Positions 1 through 8,737 are shown, counted from the first letter of the stretch. The stretch: 64,000 nucleotides of DNA from Tateyamaria omphalii (GCF_001969365.1 NZ_CP019312.1:3038001-3102000); one strand, 5' to 3'. The notes: generated by a model from the sequence alone, not told the origin. Translations and numbers: made by a program.

Positions 1-720
1 CTGCATCCGCAGCTGCCGTTTCACTTCTGTAACGCGCTGGGGCAGGACCATGCCCAGCGCGCGTTTCTGGCCCTTAATCTCGACCATGCCGGAAATGACC
101 GAGATGATCTGCCCGCGCCCGTTCTTGTGGGTGAAGACCGGCGCGCCGGAGGAGCCGAAGGTGACGTCGCAATCAAAGAGCATCGCGTCGCGGGCCCGGT
201 CCAGCAATTGGCATTCCTTTTGCCGGGACTGCGCGTTTTCGCGGCCGCGGCCATAGCTGACAACACTGACGGGGCCGCGCGGCACCGCGCCCTCGTGAAT
301 ATAGAAAGGCGGCACATCAAAGGTCGAGACGGGGTCCGCCAGCCGGATCAGGGCCACGTCGTAGCTTGCATTCTCTGCCGTCAGCGGGCCAACCGCATCA
401 AAACGGTCATGCGCAGAGGCGTCGGTCGCGCGGCGGGTGGCCGCGGCGTCGCCGTTTCGAAAACCGGCGCGGAAGCGGATCGTGTCAGTCGGCCAAAGCT
501 GGTCGGTGCCGGGTTGGTAAAGACAATGCGCCGCCGTCAGCACCAGGTCGCGAGCAATCAGCGTGCCGGAGCAAAAACCGCGCCCACCGCCGAATTCGAT
601 GCGCCCGACAGCCTTCCAGCTGGCGGCGGAGTAGTCCGTGTCGAGCGTGCGCAATTGCGAGGTCTGCGCCTGCGCGACCGGAGCCAGCACAAGGGCCAGG
701 ATCAGCGCCAGCGCCTTCAT
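1..720 (-). CDS. Trypsin-like serine protease, secreted (3' end beyond window)
   Basis: A minus-strand frame is open from the ATG at 720 to the window edge, giving 240 residues without a stop. The first 19 or so residues form a signal peptide ending in a Q-A-Q region. The chymotrypsin-fold triad is visible: LTAAHC (His about 65), NASYDVALI (Asp about 121) and TFGSSGAPVF (Ser about 191). It is probably a periplasmic or exported endopeptidase of family S1; the substrate cannot be inferred. Its ATG overlaps the TGA of the upstream paralogue as ATGA, so the two are co-translated. The missing C-terminus is due only to the window boundary. Confidence 0.88.
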   Translation of the reverse strand, partial: MKALALILALVLAPVAQAQTSQLRTLDTDYSAASWKAVGRIEFGGGRGFCSGTLIARDLVLTAAHCLYQPGTDQLWPTDTIRFRAGFRNGDAAATRRATDASAHDRFDAVGPLTAENASYDVALIRLADPVSTFDVPPFYIHEGAVPRGPVSVVSYGRGRENAQSRQKECQLLDRARDAMLFDCDVTFGSSGAPVFTHKNGRGQIISVISGMVEIKGQKRALGMVLPQRVTEVKRQLRMQ

Positions 721-1517
721 GGTTTGATGAACTTCGCGCCGGTGTCGCGGCGCATCCCGCCCGAGATGCGCGGGCTGATGTCATCGCGCTGTGCGACAAG
801 TTCCGCCTGCAACCGGGCCAGCGGCGCGCCAAGTGAGGTGCCCAGCGACACGGCCTCGCCCTCGACCTCGGCCTTGGCCGACACGACCGACACGATCTGT
901 GCGCGGCCCTCGTCGATGACAAAGATCGGGGCGCCGGAACTGCCGAACTCGACCGTGCAAGAGGTGACAAGCAGGCCGTCCTGTTGCGCCAACACGCGGC
1001 ACAGCTCTTGCAGCGACGGTGCCTCGGACCGGCCTGTCGCGTAACTGACAACCCCCACCGTTGCGCCGCGTGGCGGGCGGGCGGCGGTGTCGAAGGGCAG
1101 GATCTTGCCATCGCGGATGGGGTGTTCAAGCTCAAGCAGCGCAAGATCATTGCGCACGCCGTCGGATTTCACATGGCCCGCATAGCTGTAATCCGGATGC
1201 ACCACCGCGCGGCGCACGTTGCGATAGGCCGATGCGCGCCCATTGCGCCACCCGGCCAGAAACTCGACCTGCGTGTGGTCGATCCGGTCGCCCGTTGTTT
1301 TGTCAAACAGGCAGTGCCCCGCCGTCAGCACCAGATTGGGCGCGATCAGCGCACCGGTGCAAAAGCCCGTGCCGCCGATGTTCAGCCGCCCGACCGCTTC
1401 CCATCCGGCCGCATCGGCGCCGGAATTGAGGCTGCGCAGCCGCCCATCCTGGGCCACCGCCGCAGTCGTGATCACCAGGGCCAATACCGAAAGGGCCATC
1501 CATCGGCGCATACTCAT
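717..1517 (-). CDS. Trypsin-like serine protease, secreted
   Basis: A 266-residue S1-family protease with an N-terminal signal peptide (hydrophobic stretch about residues 7-22, cleavage near AVAQ). Triad motifs: LTAGHC (His about 68), RNDLALLEL (Asp about 124) and EFGSSGAPIF (Ser about 194). It is a clear paralogue of the next gene downstream, with the same VGR..GG..FC.G.LIA framework and the same GSSGAP serine motif, so the pair arose by tandem duplication. I chose the ATG at 1517, which has GGAGA just upstream; a GTG directly before it and an ATG at 1511 are alternatives. The four-base ATGA overlap with the downstream gene indicates one transcript. Substrate unknown. Confidence 0.9.
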   Translation of the reverse strand: MSMRRWMALSVLALVITTAAVAQDGRLRSLNSGADAAGWEAVGRLNIGGTGFCTGALIAPNLVLTAGHCLFDKTTGDRIDHTQVEFLAGWRNGRASAYRNVRRAVVHPDYSYAGHVKSDGVRNDLALLELEHPIRDGKILPFDTAARPPRGATVGVVSYATGRSEAPSLQELCRVLAQQDGLLVTSCTVEFGSSGAPIFVIDEGRAQIVSVVSAKAEVEGEAVSLGTSLGAPLARLQAELVAQRDDISPRISGGMRRDTGAKFIKP

Positions 1518-1587
1518 CACTCTCCGATCCCAGGGGTTGGGACGGGTTTAGGTGCGAATGGGGGCGAAATTAGGGCAAAGGTGCAAT

Positions 1588-2901
1588 TTAGCGCAAAATC
1601 GGCACATCATTTGGGTGCCGGTCCAGCGCGGGCGGATGCGGCCCTCCGGTCGCCCAATCCAGCAGCTCGACCGTGTGCACGACGGGCACCCCAGCCGCCG
1701 ACCCGATCTGCATCATGCAGCCGATATTGCCAGCGGCGATGATGTCGGGGTTCTTGGCCTCAAGCGTGCGCACCTTGCGCTCCTTGAGTTGTTGCGAAAT
1801 CTCGGGCTGCATCAGGTTGTAGGTCCCGGCCGATCCGCAGCACAAATGGCTGTCGGCAGGTTCGACGACGGTGAACCCTGCATGTTTGAGCAGGTCCTTG
1901 GGATACGTCTTGATCTGTTGGCCATGCTGTAGCGAGCAGGCCGCGTGGTAAGCGATGGTCATGTCTTGCGGCGCCCCTTCAGGCAGGTCCAGCTTCATCA
2001 GCACCTCGCTCACGTCCATGGCGATGCCTGCGACGCGCGCGGCGTCTTCGGCCAGCGCGTGATTGCGAAACATGTGGCCGTAATCCTTGACCGTCGTGCC
2101 GCAGCCAGAGGTGTTGATGACAATGGCGTCGAGGCCCTCGCCGTCCATCTCCTTGGCCCAGGCGTTGATGTTCTTGGCCGCTGTGGCGTGGCTTTCATCG
2201 GCCTTGCCCATGTGGTGGGTCAGCGCCCCGCAGCAGCCCGCGCCCTCGGCCACCACAACCTCGCATCCCAGCCGAGTGAGCAGGCGGATGGTGGCATCGT
2301 TGATGTCGGTGTTCAGCGCCCGTTGCGCGCAGCCGGTCATCAAGGCGACACGCATTTTCGTCGGCGCCTCGGGCGCAAAGCTCTGCGGATCGTCATTGCG
2401 GCTGACAGGCGGGATGTGGTCCGGCGCCATCTCAAGCATGGCACGCAGGCGGGCGTCGGGCATCAGTCGCGCAAAGGGCCGCCCGATCTTGGCGCCCAGA
2501 AGCGCCACGCGAAACCGCATCGGATAGGGCAGGATGCGCGCCAGCACCCAGCGCAACGCCCGGTCCGTGAACGGGCGTTTGTAGCGGTTTTCGATGTATT
2601 CCCGTGCATGGTCCACAAGGTGCATGTAGTGCACGCCCGAAGGGCAAGTCGTCATGCACGCCAGGCAGGACAGGCACCGGTCGATATGCTTGACCACCTT
2701 CTCATCCGGGTCGCGGTCATTCTCCAGCATATCCTTGATCAGGTAGATGCGGCCCCGCGGGCTGTCCAATTCATCGCCCAGCACCTGATAGGTCGGGCAC
2801 GTGGCCGTGCAAAACCCGCAATGCACGCAGTTGCGCAAGATCTCGTTCGACCGTTCGATCTTCGGGTCGGTCAGCTGTTCTGGAGTGAAGGTGGTCTGCA
2901 T
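1588..2901 (-). CDS. glcF: Glycolate oxidase iron-sulfur subunit GlcF
   Basis: 437 residues, normal length for GlcF. The N-terminus carries two ferredoxin-type [4Fe-4S] motifs, CVHCGFCTATCP (about 25-36) and CLSCLACMTTCP (about 77-88). The C-terminal half has the paired CCG domains seen in GlcF/HdrB/LldE proteins (GAGCCGAL and LCCGSAG). With GlcD and GlcE it forms the membrane-associated glycolate oxidase that turns glycolate into glyoxylate and passes electrons to the respiratory chain. It is the last gene of the locus, starting one base beyond the stop of the small membrane-protein gene upstream. GAGG precedes the ATG. Identification is firm. Confidence 0.96.
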   Translation of the reverse strand: MQTTFTPEQLTDPKIERSNEILRNCVHCGFCTATCPTYQVLGDELDSPRGRIYLIKDMLENDRDPDEKVVKHIDRCLSCLACMTTCPSGVHYMHLVDHAREYIENRYKRPFTDRALRWVLARILPYPMRFRVALLGAKIGRPFARLMPDARLRAMLEMAPDHIPPVSRNDDPQSFAPEAPTKMRVALMTGCAQRALNTDINDATIRLLTRLGCEVVVAEGAGCCGALTHHMGKADESHATAAKNINAWAKEMDGEGLDAIVINTSGCGTTVKDYGHMFRNHALAEDAARVAGIAMDVSEVLMKLDLPEGAPQDMTIAYHAACSLQHGQQIKTYPKDLLKHAGFTVVEPADSHLCCGSAGTYNLMQPEISQQLKERKVRTLEAKNPDIIAAGNIGCMMQIGSAAGVPVVHTVELLDWATGGPHPPALDRHPNDVPILR

Positions 2902-2902
2902 C

Positions 2903-3256
2903 TTACCTCGCCATCATTTGGGCCGCGGCAAAGCCGAACCACGGCACGGTTGTGCCCATTGCACCTGCGGCACGAACAAGGCGACGCGCACGCGGCGTTG
3001 AAACGGCCTGTCGCAAGGCACGCGCGGCCAGCACCATCACCACCACCCAGCCCAGCCAAATGAGGGTCACGCTTAGAAACACGCGCGTGGCATCCACGGG
3101 AAAGGTCAGATAGGCATCGCTGCGCAGCACAAAGCTCGCCAGCACCAGCAGCGACGCGACAAAGGCCAAGGGCCAGTGCCGCTCGGCCACGCGGTCCAGC
3201 AGAAAGAAGAGGCCGGGACCGACGACAAACGCCATGACAAAAAGGATCACAACCAT
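2903..3256 (-). CDS. Small inner-membrane protein within the glc locus
   Basis: 117 residues with about three hydrophobic segments (roughly 1-20, 28-45 and 60-82) and a basic stretch (RARRLVRAAG) near the C-terminus, so an integral membrane protein with no signal for export beyond the membrane. I do not recognise a named family. It sits between glcE and glcF: its ATG touches the last base of the glcE stop region and its TAA ends just before the glcF ATG. This tight spacing means it is transcribed with the oxidase and could anchor the soluble GlcDEF subunits or link them to quinone. That role is inference from position only. Confidence 0.8.
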   Translation of the reverse strand: MVVILFVMAFVVGPGLFFLLDRVAERHWPLAFVASLLVLASFVLRSDAYLTFPVDATRVFLSVTLIWLGWVVVMVLAARALRQAVSTPRARRLVRAAGAMGTTVPWFGFAAAQMMAR

Positions 3257-4365
3257 CAGGCAGCCATCAGTCCAGGGTTGAGGATGCCATTGGGGTCAAA
3301 GCGCTGCCGCAAGGACGCGGTCAGCGCTGCGACACCCGGTGCCTCAGGCTGGAACACCGGAACGGCGGCGCGCACCGCCTCCGGCCCCTTGATCAGCGTC
3401 GCATGGCCGCCCATCCCGGCCACCATTGCCTGAACCTGTGCGTGGGTCGCAGCAACATCGCCACCGGACATACCGGCCCAGACAAGGCCACCGCCCCAGT
3501 CCATCAGCGCATGGGCATCCTCGGGCAAGGCCGCAATCACGGCAGGCCCGTCACTCGGCTTGACCGAGATGCGCCACACGGCCTCCGCCCCATGGAGCGG
3601 CACGGCATCGCGCACGGTCGTCCAATCCGCATCAACCTCGGCACTGTCGCCAAACCCGGCCAGCAGCTGCTTCAACTGCCCGGCGCGGTAGGCAACGGAG
3701 CCTTCAAACCCCTCAATCCGCAACCAGACCTGACCTTGCACCCAAGCGGCACCCGACACCTCGAATGGTGAGCCAAGCGCACGGCTCATCGCCTTGACCG
3801 CCTGTTCGGCATCCAGACCTTCAATAACCAGCGTCACCTCCGCCTCCACCGACGGCAACACCTTCAAACTCACCTCCGTCAACACACCCAAGGTGCCCCA
3901 CGACCCGCTCATCAGCTTGACCAGATCATAACCGGTCACGTTCTTCATCACCCGACCCCCGTTCTTGACGACCTTCCCCACGCCATCGACAAAACGCACG
4001 CCCAGCGCAAAGTCCCGCGCCGCCCCCGCCATGATACGGCGCGGCCCGCTGGCGTTGGTGGCAATCACCCCGCCAATGGTCGAGGCGCCGCTGGTCCCCA
4101 GAAGTCCGGCCAGATCATAGGGTTCAAAGGCCAGGCGCTGGTTCTCTGCGGCCAGCGTCGCCTCAATCTCAGCCACTGGCGTGCCCGCCTGCGCCACAAG
4201 GGTCAACGCGCCGGGTTCATAGAGCGTCACACCGGACAGGCCCGACACGTCCAGCACCTCGCCCACCACGGGGCGGCCCACGGTGCGCGTCCCGCCACCG
4301 CGAACAACCAAGGGGCCCTTGGCCTCTGCCACCGCCTGCGCAACTGCCTCTTCTGTTCCAAGCAT
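3256..4365 (-). CDS. glcE: Glycolate oxidase FAD-binding subunit GlcE
   Basis: About 369 residues of FAD_binding_4 (PCMH/vanillyl-alcohol-oxidase) type: VVRGGGTRT and GRPVVGEVLDVSG near the N-terminus, GTIGGVIATNASGP-like motif (seen as ASTIGGVIATNASGPRR) and KNVTGYDLVKL, all typical of GlcE. It ends with the FDPNGILNPG motif shared by GlcD/GlcE. It pairs with GlcD in glycolate oxidation. The open frame extends upstream to 4455, but GAGAAG lies six bases before the ATG at 4365, so I start there; the ATG at 4371 is the alternative. Downstream of glcD and translationally tight with the small membrane gene. Confidence 0.92.
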   Translation of the reverse strand: MLGTEEAVAQAVAEAKGPLVVRGGGTRTVGRPVVGEVLDVSGLSGVTLYEPGALTLVAQAGTPVAEIEATLAAENQRLAFEPYDLAGLLGTSGASTIGGVIATNASGPRRIMAGAARDFALGVRFVDGVGKVVKNGGRVMKNVTGYDLVKLMSGSWGTLGVLTEVSLKVLPSVEAEVTLVIEGLDAEQAVKAMSRALGSPFEVSGAAWVQGQVWLRIEGFEGSVAYRAGQLKQLLAGFGDSAEVDADWTTVRDAVPLHGAEAVWRISVKPSDGPAVIAALPEDAHALMDWGGGLVWAGMSGGDVAATHAQVQAMVAGMGGHATLIKGPEAVRAAVPVFQPEAPGVAALTASLRQRFDPNGILNPGLMAA

Positions 4366-4429
4366 GTCCATCTTCTCTGGTTCAAAAAATCCCGGGGGTG
4401 AGGCGCGCTGCGCCGAGGGGGCTGGCCCC

Positions 4430-5878
4430 CTACTCCGCCGCCAACCGCGCCCCACGCCGCGGCTCTGACACCGCCAGCGGAAACACTTTTGCGGGGTTCA
4501 ACAGCCACGTGTCGTCAAACACGTCCTTGACCGCCATCTGCGCCTCAAGATCGGCTGGCGCATATTGATGTGTCATCAGATCGCGCTTCTCGATGCCCAC
4601 GCCATGCTCGCCTGTCAGACAGCCGCCCACCTCGACACAGAGCTTCAGCACCTCGGCCCCGAATTCCTCGCACAGCTCCAGATCACCGGGCTTGTTGGCG
4701 TCATAGCAGATCAGCGGATGCATGTTGCCATCGCCCGCATGGAACACGTTGCCAACGGGCAGGCCGTATTTTTCCGACATCTCGCCGATGCGGCGCAGGA
4801 CATACGGCAGTTCCGACACCGGGATCGTCCCGTCCAGACACATGTAGTCGCTGATGCGCCCGATGGCCGAAAACGCCGCCTTGCGCCCGGCCCAGATCCG
4901 CGCGCTTTCATCCGCCGATGCACTTTCGCGCAAGGCCACCGGATTGTGACGCTTGGCGATGTCGGTGATCAGGGCAAGCTGCGCGTCAATCTCCGCGTCC
5001 GATCCTTCCACCTCGACAATCAGCAGCGCGCTGCATTTGGGATAGTCGGCCTTGGCAAAATCCTCGCACACCTCGATCAGCATCTTGTCCATGAACTCGA
5101 TGGCGACGGGCAACACGCCCGCCTTGATGATGTCGGCCACGCAAGCGCCTGCCACCTCGGCACTGTCAAAGCCCATCAGTACGGGCCGCGCGCCCTCGGG
5201 CTTATGCAGAATGCGCAGGGTCGCCTCGGTCACGACACCCAACTGCCCTTCGGACCCGCAGATGACACCCAGCAGGTCAAGGCCCCCGACATCCAGATGC
5301 GCGCCGCCAATCTCGACCACCGTGCCGTCCATCTGGACCATGGTCACGCCCAGCAGGTTGTTTGTGGTCACACCGTATTTCAGGCAATGCGCCCCGCCCG
5401 AATTCATCGCGATGTTGCCCGCAATGGCACAGGCCAACTGACTAGAAGGGTCCGGGGCGTAAAAGAACCCGTCCGCCTCAACCGCCCCCGTCACGCTCAG
5501 ATTGGTGCGCCCGGTCTGCACGCGAATAAAGCGGTTGTCATAATCCGTTTCGATCACGTCATTCATGCGCGCCACACCCAGGATCACGCAATCAGCGGTG
5601 GGCAAGGCGCCCCCGGCCAGCGACGTGCCCGATCCGCGCGGGACAACCGGCACGCCCTCGTCATGACAGATGCGCAACACGTCCGACACTTCGGCTGTGG
5701 TCGCAGGCAACACCGCCACCATCGGCGGGCAGCGATAGGCAGTGAGGGCGTCGCATTCATAGGCGCGCGTCTGTGCCGGGTCGTCGATGACGGCATCGCC
5801 GGGCAGCACACCGCGCAAGCGTTCGACCACACGCGCCTTGCGCGCCAGCACATCAGAATCGGGAATGGGCATTTCCAT
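4430..5878 (-). CDS. glcD: Glycolate oxidase FAD-linked subunit GlcD
   Basis: 482 residues, the usual size. N-terminal FAD_binding_4 domain with VPRGSGTSLAGGALP (about 74-88) and the ACAIAGNIAMNSGG motif; C-terminal FAD-oxidase domain with GNVFHAGDGNMHPLI and LTGEHGVGIEKR, both diagnostic for GlcD and D-lactate dehydrogenases. It oxidises glycolate to glyoxylate using bound FAD. The ATG at 5878 is supported by GGAGGA six bases upstream; the frame stays open to 6079 but that part lacks similarity to GlcD. It heads the glcD-glcE-membrane-glcF locus and is divergent from a DUF599 gene. A D-lactate role is less likely given GlcE and GlcF beside it. Confidence 0.96.
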   Translation of the reverse strand: MEMPIPDSDVLARKARVVERLRGVLPGDAVIDDPAQTRAYECDALTAYRCPPMVAVLPATTAEVSDVLRICHDEGVPVVPRGSGTSLAGGALPTADCVILGVARMNDVIETDYDNRFIRVQTGRTNLSVTGAVEADGFFYAPDPSSQLACAIAGNIAMNSGGAHCLKYGVTTNNLLGVTMVQMDGTVVEIGGAHLDVGGLDLLGVICGSEGQLGVVTEATLRILHKPEGARPVLMGFDSAEVAGACVADIIKAGVLPVAIEFMDKMLIEVCEDFAKADYPKCSALLIVEVEGSDAEIDAQLALITDIAKRHNPVALRESASADESARIWAGRKAAFSAIGRISDYMCLDGTIPVSELPYVLRRIGEMSEKYGLPVGNVFHAGDGNMHPLICYDANKPGDLELCEEFGAEVLKLCVEVGGCLTGEHGVGIEKRDLMTHQYAPADLEAQMAVKDVFDDTWLLNPAKVFPLAVSEPRRGARLAAE

Positions 5879-5962
5879 GAAGCGTCCTCCGTCGATTGGT
5901 AAAATAATATGACCAATTTCACCGGGATGCAATCTGAAATGCTGCGGTGTAAGACCGCAGCC

Positions 5963-6661
5963 ATGACATGGCTTGACCGGATCACCCTTTTCACCCCGCT
6001 CGATTTCGCAGCTGTCGGCCTCTTGCTCCTGGGCTGGCTGGTGATCGGCTGGCGGATCGAACACCCCGCGGCCAAGCATCCCTCGACCTCGCAGATCATG
6101 GCCGGGTTCCGGCGCGAGTGGATGCAGCAGATGATCACGCGCCAGCCGCGCATCTTTGACGCCCAGATCGTGGCCAGCCTGCGGCAGGGCACGGCGTTCT
6201 TCGCCTCAACCTCCATGATTGCCATCGGCGGCACGCTCGCGCTGATCGGCAATGCGGAACGGCTGACCGGCATCGCAAACGATCTGATCTTGACGGAAAC
6301 CCCCGCCTTCGTGTGGGAGATCAAGATGCTGATGGTCGTGCTGTTCCTGACGAACGCGTTTTTGAAATTCGTCTGGGCCAACCGGCTCTTCGGTTATGCC
6401 GCTGTGGTCATGGCCGCCGTGCCGAACGACACCGATGACCCGGTCTGCACCCCCCGCGCGGCGCAAGCGGCAGAGATCAACATCACCGCCGCCCGATCCT
6501 TCAACCGCGGCCTGCGGTCGGTCTATTTCGCCCTCGCCTGCATCGCCTGGCTTGCCGGCCCACTCACATTGATCGCCGCAACGCTGTTCACGCTGGCAGT
6601 GATCTGGCGGCGAGAATTCGCCTCAAACTCACGTACCATCCTGTTGGGCACAGACACGTGA
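5963..6661 (+). CDS. DUF599 family integral membrane protein
   Basis: 232 residues. Transmembrane segments lie near the N-terminus, around the SMIAIGGTLALIG stretch, around EIKMLMVVLFLTNAFLKFVW, and in the last 50 residues (YFALACIAWLAGPLTLIAATLF). The REWMQQMI..QPRIFDAQI region and the NRLFGY / RSFNRGLRS motifs match the DUF599 family as I remember it. Function is unknown. I start at the ATG at 5963, which places LDRITLFTPLDF at the N-terminus; ATGs at 5909, 5927 and 5939 in the same frame are possible. Divergently transcribed from glcD with about 85 bases between them. Confidence 0.8.
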   Translation: MTWLDRITLFTPLDFAAVGLLLLGWLVIGWRIEHPAAKHPSTSQIMAGFRREWMQQMITRQPRIFDAQIVASLRQGTAFFASTSMIAIGGTLALIGNAERLTGIANDLILTETPAFVWEIKMLMVVLFLTNAFLKFVWANRLFGYAAVVMAAVPNDTDDPVCTPRAAQAAEINITAARSFNRGLRSVYFALACIAWLAGPLTLIAATLFTLAVIWRREFASNSRTILLGTDT

Positions 6662-6697
6662 CATGACAACACAATGGCACCGCCCTAACCTGCGCCC

Positions 6698-7054
6698 ATG
6701 AAATACTTTATCCCCCTCCTGCTGCTCGCCACACCCGCCCTCGCCGAAGACCCGGTGATCGAAAACGTCGACATCGCCAAAACTGGCACGGACACATACC
6801 GCTTCTCCGTCACGATCAGCCATCCGGACACCGGTTGGGACCACTACGCCGACGGCTGGCGGGTGCTCGACATGGACGGCAACGAATTGGGCATGCGCGT
6901 GCTGCACCACCCCCATGTGGACGAACAGCCCTTCACCCGCTCCTTGAGCGGCGTGACCATCCCCGAAGGCACAACACGGGTCCAGGTCCAGGCCCGCGAC
7001 CTGCCCGCAGGCTGGAACGAGGGTACGACAATCGTCACCCTGCCAACAGACTAA
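6698..7054 (+). CDS. Secreted hypothetical protein
   Basis: 118 residues beginning with a clear signal peptide (MKYFIPLLLLATPALA, cleaved near residue 16). The mature domain of about 100 residues is beta-rich, with repeated hydrophobic/polar alternation and a WDHYADGWRVLDMDG segment. Similar small periplasmic proteins occur widely in Rhodobacterales, but I cannot name a family with confidence. No catalytic motif is visible. It follows the DUF599 gene by 37 bases on the same strand and may be co-transcribed. A short GC-rich hairpin lies just after it. Confidence 0.78.
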   Translation: MKYFIPLLLLATPALAEDPVIENVDIAKTGTDTYRFSVTISHPDTGWDHYADGWRVLDMDGNELGMRVLHHPHVDEQPFTRSLSGVTIPEGTTRVQVQARDLPAGWNEGTTIVTLPTD

Positions 7055-7088
7055 GGGCTTCTTCTCTTTCCAAATACGGCGGGGTGTT

Positions 7089-7107
7089 CGAGGGGCAGCG
7101 CCCCTCG
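7089..7107. terminator. GC-rich hairpin, weak terminator candidate
   Basis: Perfect 8-bp inverted repeat CGAGGGGC / GCCCCTCG with loop AGC, placed between the convergent hypothetical gene (ends 7054) and rlmH (ends 7149). The base run after it on the plus strand is GTCAGAAAAAA rather than a T-tract, so it is not a classical intrinsic terminator in either direction. Confidence 0.4.
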
Positions 7108-7148
7108 TCAGAAAAAATGAATCGCGTCGCCGCAAGGCGGCCTTTGGA

Positions 7149-7619
7149 TCACACCCGATGATAAGGCGCCCCCGCCAGGATCGACGCAGCACGATAGAGC
7201 TGCTCCGCCAGCATCACCCGCACCAACATATGCGGCCAGACCATCGCTCCGAAAGACAACAGATGATCCGCCTCCGCCCGCAGGCCAGGATCAATCCCAT
7301 CCGCCCCCCCGATGACAAAGGCGACATCGCCGCGCCCCGCATCCCGCCACCCGGCCAGCCGCCTGGCAAAGGCGGGCGAGCCTTCGACCTTGCCCCGCTC
7401 GTCCAGACAACAGATCAGCGCGCCCTTGGGCAGCGCACGGCGCAGCAGGGCAGCCTCGGCAGCCATGCCGCCGCCCTTGCGGTCCTCAATTTCGGTAAAG
7501 GCCAGAGGCCCCAGGCCCAACGCCCGGCCCGTGCGGTCAAAGCGGGTGACATAGTCGGACACCAAATCGCTCTCTGGACCGCCACGCAGGCGGCCCACCG
7601 CACAGATATGCACACGCAT
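7149..7619 (-). CDS. rlmH: 23S rRNA pseudouridine-1915 N3-methyltransferase RlmH
   Basis: 156 residues, standard for RlmH, a SPOUT-class methyltransferase that methylates pseudouridine 1915 in helix 69 of 23S rRNA. Visible signatures: MRVHICAVGRLR at the start, CLDERGK (about 86-92), FVIGGADGID (about 116-125), and the C-terminal MVWPHMLVRVMLAEQLYRA and PYHRV ending, which form the SAM-binding knot. It follows rsfS by 14 bases on the same strand, the common rsfS-rlmH pairing in alphaproteobacteria. Confidence 0.97.
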   Translation of the reverse strand: MRVHICAVGRLRGGPESDLVSDYVTRFDRTGRALGLGPLAFTEIEDRKGGGMAAEAALLRRALPKGALICCLDERGKVEGSPAFARRLAGWRDAGRGDVAFVIGGADGIDPGLRAEADHLLSFGAMVWPHMLVRVMLAEQLYRAASILAGAPYHRV

Positions 7620-7633
7620 GGATGCGCGTCAGA

Positions 7634-7996
7634 TCAGTTGGCCGCGGCAGCGCTCGGCTGCCACATCTTCTCCAGCTGATAGAACTCGCGCACCTCGGGG
7701 CGGAACACGTGAACGATCACGTCGCCCGTGTCGATCAGGACCCAGTCGCCGGTATCCTTGCCCTCGATCCGGGTCGAAATGCCGAAGGTCGCCTTCAACC
7801 GCTCCACCAGCTTTTCCGAGATCGCAGCCACCTGGCGCGACGACCGGCCCGAACAGATCACCATGTGATCGCCCATGGCCGTCTTGCCGCGCAGATCAAT
7901 CTGCACGATATCTTCGGCCTTGTCGTCACCTAGGGAAGACAGCACAGCCGCAAGGATACCCTCGCTTGTGGCTTGCGTTTTGGGGGCGGCCATCAT
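7634..7996 (-). CDS. rsfS: Ribosomal silencing factor RsfS
   Basis: About 120 residues from the ATG at 7996. Core motifs of the RsfS/Iojap family: DDKAEDIVQIDLRGKT, MGDHMVICSGRSSRQV, WVLIDTGDVIVHVF and REFYQLEKMW. RsfS binds ribosomal protein uL14 and blocks 30S-50S joining in stationary phase or starvation. The frame is open to 8110, but the extra residues do not resemble the family; GGAG sits eight bases before the 7996 ATG. A second ATG follows at once. Forms an operon with rlmH. Confidence 0.93.
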   Translation of the reverse strand: MMAAPKTQATSEGILAAVLSSLGDDKAEDIVQIDLRGKTAMGDHMVICSGRSSRQVAAISEKLVERLKATFGISTRIEGKDTGDWVLIDTGDVIVHVFRPEVREFYQLEKMWQPSAAAAN

Positions 7997-8139
7997 GGCC
8001 GCGGCTCCATCAGCGGCTTGAACCGCCTCAGCAGAGAATGACAGGACATCGTCCTCCTTTGTCAGCGCGCCGCCAAAACCCGCGACGCCAAGGTAGGGTA
8101 ATGGTAGCAACGCTGACGTGACATTTCAATGAAACGCGG

Positions 8140-8667
8140 TCACGGGCAGATCTTCAGCTCTTCCAGTGCCGCCATTTCCAGCGCCTCCGCCAAGGGCGCA
8201 TCGCGCAGCAAGGGCAGAAAGGCCCCACCCGCAGCAAGGCGGATATCCACCGACACGCGGGCGGTGTCGGGAATGTCAGCGGTGTCCCCGCAGGGATCAA
8301 AGTCGACACTCAGACTGCCTTTGACACCATCCGGATCGGCCGCTCTCCACGCGCGGATCTCGGCCTGCAAGGCGCGCAGGTCCGCGTGCGCGGCGGGCGC
8401 CACCTGCAACACATCGCCCACCATGATGACCGGATAGCTGCCGAACAATTCGGACCCGTCGGCGCGGCGGGCCTGCAATTCAAGGCGACCGGAGCCCGGC
8501 AACAGCCCCAAACTCTCCGGCAGATCCACCCGCAATGCGATGTCGGACGGATCGGCAGACAAAGGGTCAAGCCCGCGCATCTGGTACAGGGTGCTGGGCA
8601 CAACGGTCGAACAGGCGCCCACGCCCATGGCCACGACCAACAGCGCGGCCAGAACAATCTCTTTCAT
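8140..8667 (-). CDS. Putative lipoprotein of unknown function
   Basis: 175 residues with a lipoprotein signal peptide: MKEIVLAALLVVAMGVGAC, with lipobox VGAC placing the lipidated Cys at about residue 19. AAGGA lies nine bases before the ATG. The mature part contains a beta-rich region around VMVGDVLQVAPAA and DFDPCGDTADIPDTARV with one further Cys. I do not recognise a family. Divergent from the DUF2975 gene at 8738 across a very AT-rich 70-base spacer. Confidence 0.75.
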   Translation of the reverse strand: MKEIVLAALLVVAMGVGACSTVVPSTLYQMRGLDPLSADPSDIALRVDLPESLGLLPGSGRLELQARRADGSELFGSYPVIMVGDVLQVAPAAHADLRALQAEIRAWRAADPDGVKGSLSVDFDPCGDTADIPDTARVSVDIRLAAGGAFLPLLRDAPLAEALEMAALEELKICP

Positions 8668-8737
8668 CGGAATTTATCCTTTCGAATTAATTTTTATTGT
8701 TTTACAGTAATTTTTAGTAACGTGATAGGAAACACAG
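8668..8737. promoter_or_regulatory. AT-rich divergent promoter region with AGTAA repeats
   Basis: The 70 bases between the lipoprotein gene and the DUF2975 gene are strikingly AT-rich for this chromosome and contain AGTAATTTTTAGTAA, i.e. two AGTAA units nine or ten bases apart, within 40 bases of the DUF2975 start. This is a plausible binding site for the small XRE regulator encoded two genes along. No -35/-10 pair is assigned with confidence. Confidence 0.4.

Noticed and set aside
7960-8060. Alternative frame before rsfS starting ATGTCCTGTCATTC after GGAGGACG
   Set aside because: Has a good ribosome site but encodes only about 17 residues and overlaps the proper start region; probably chance.
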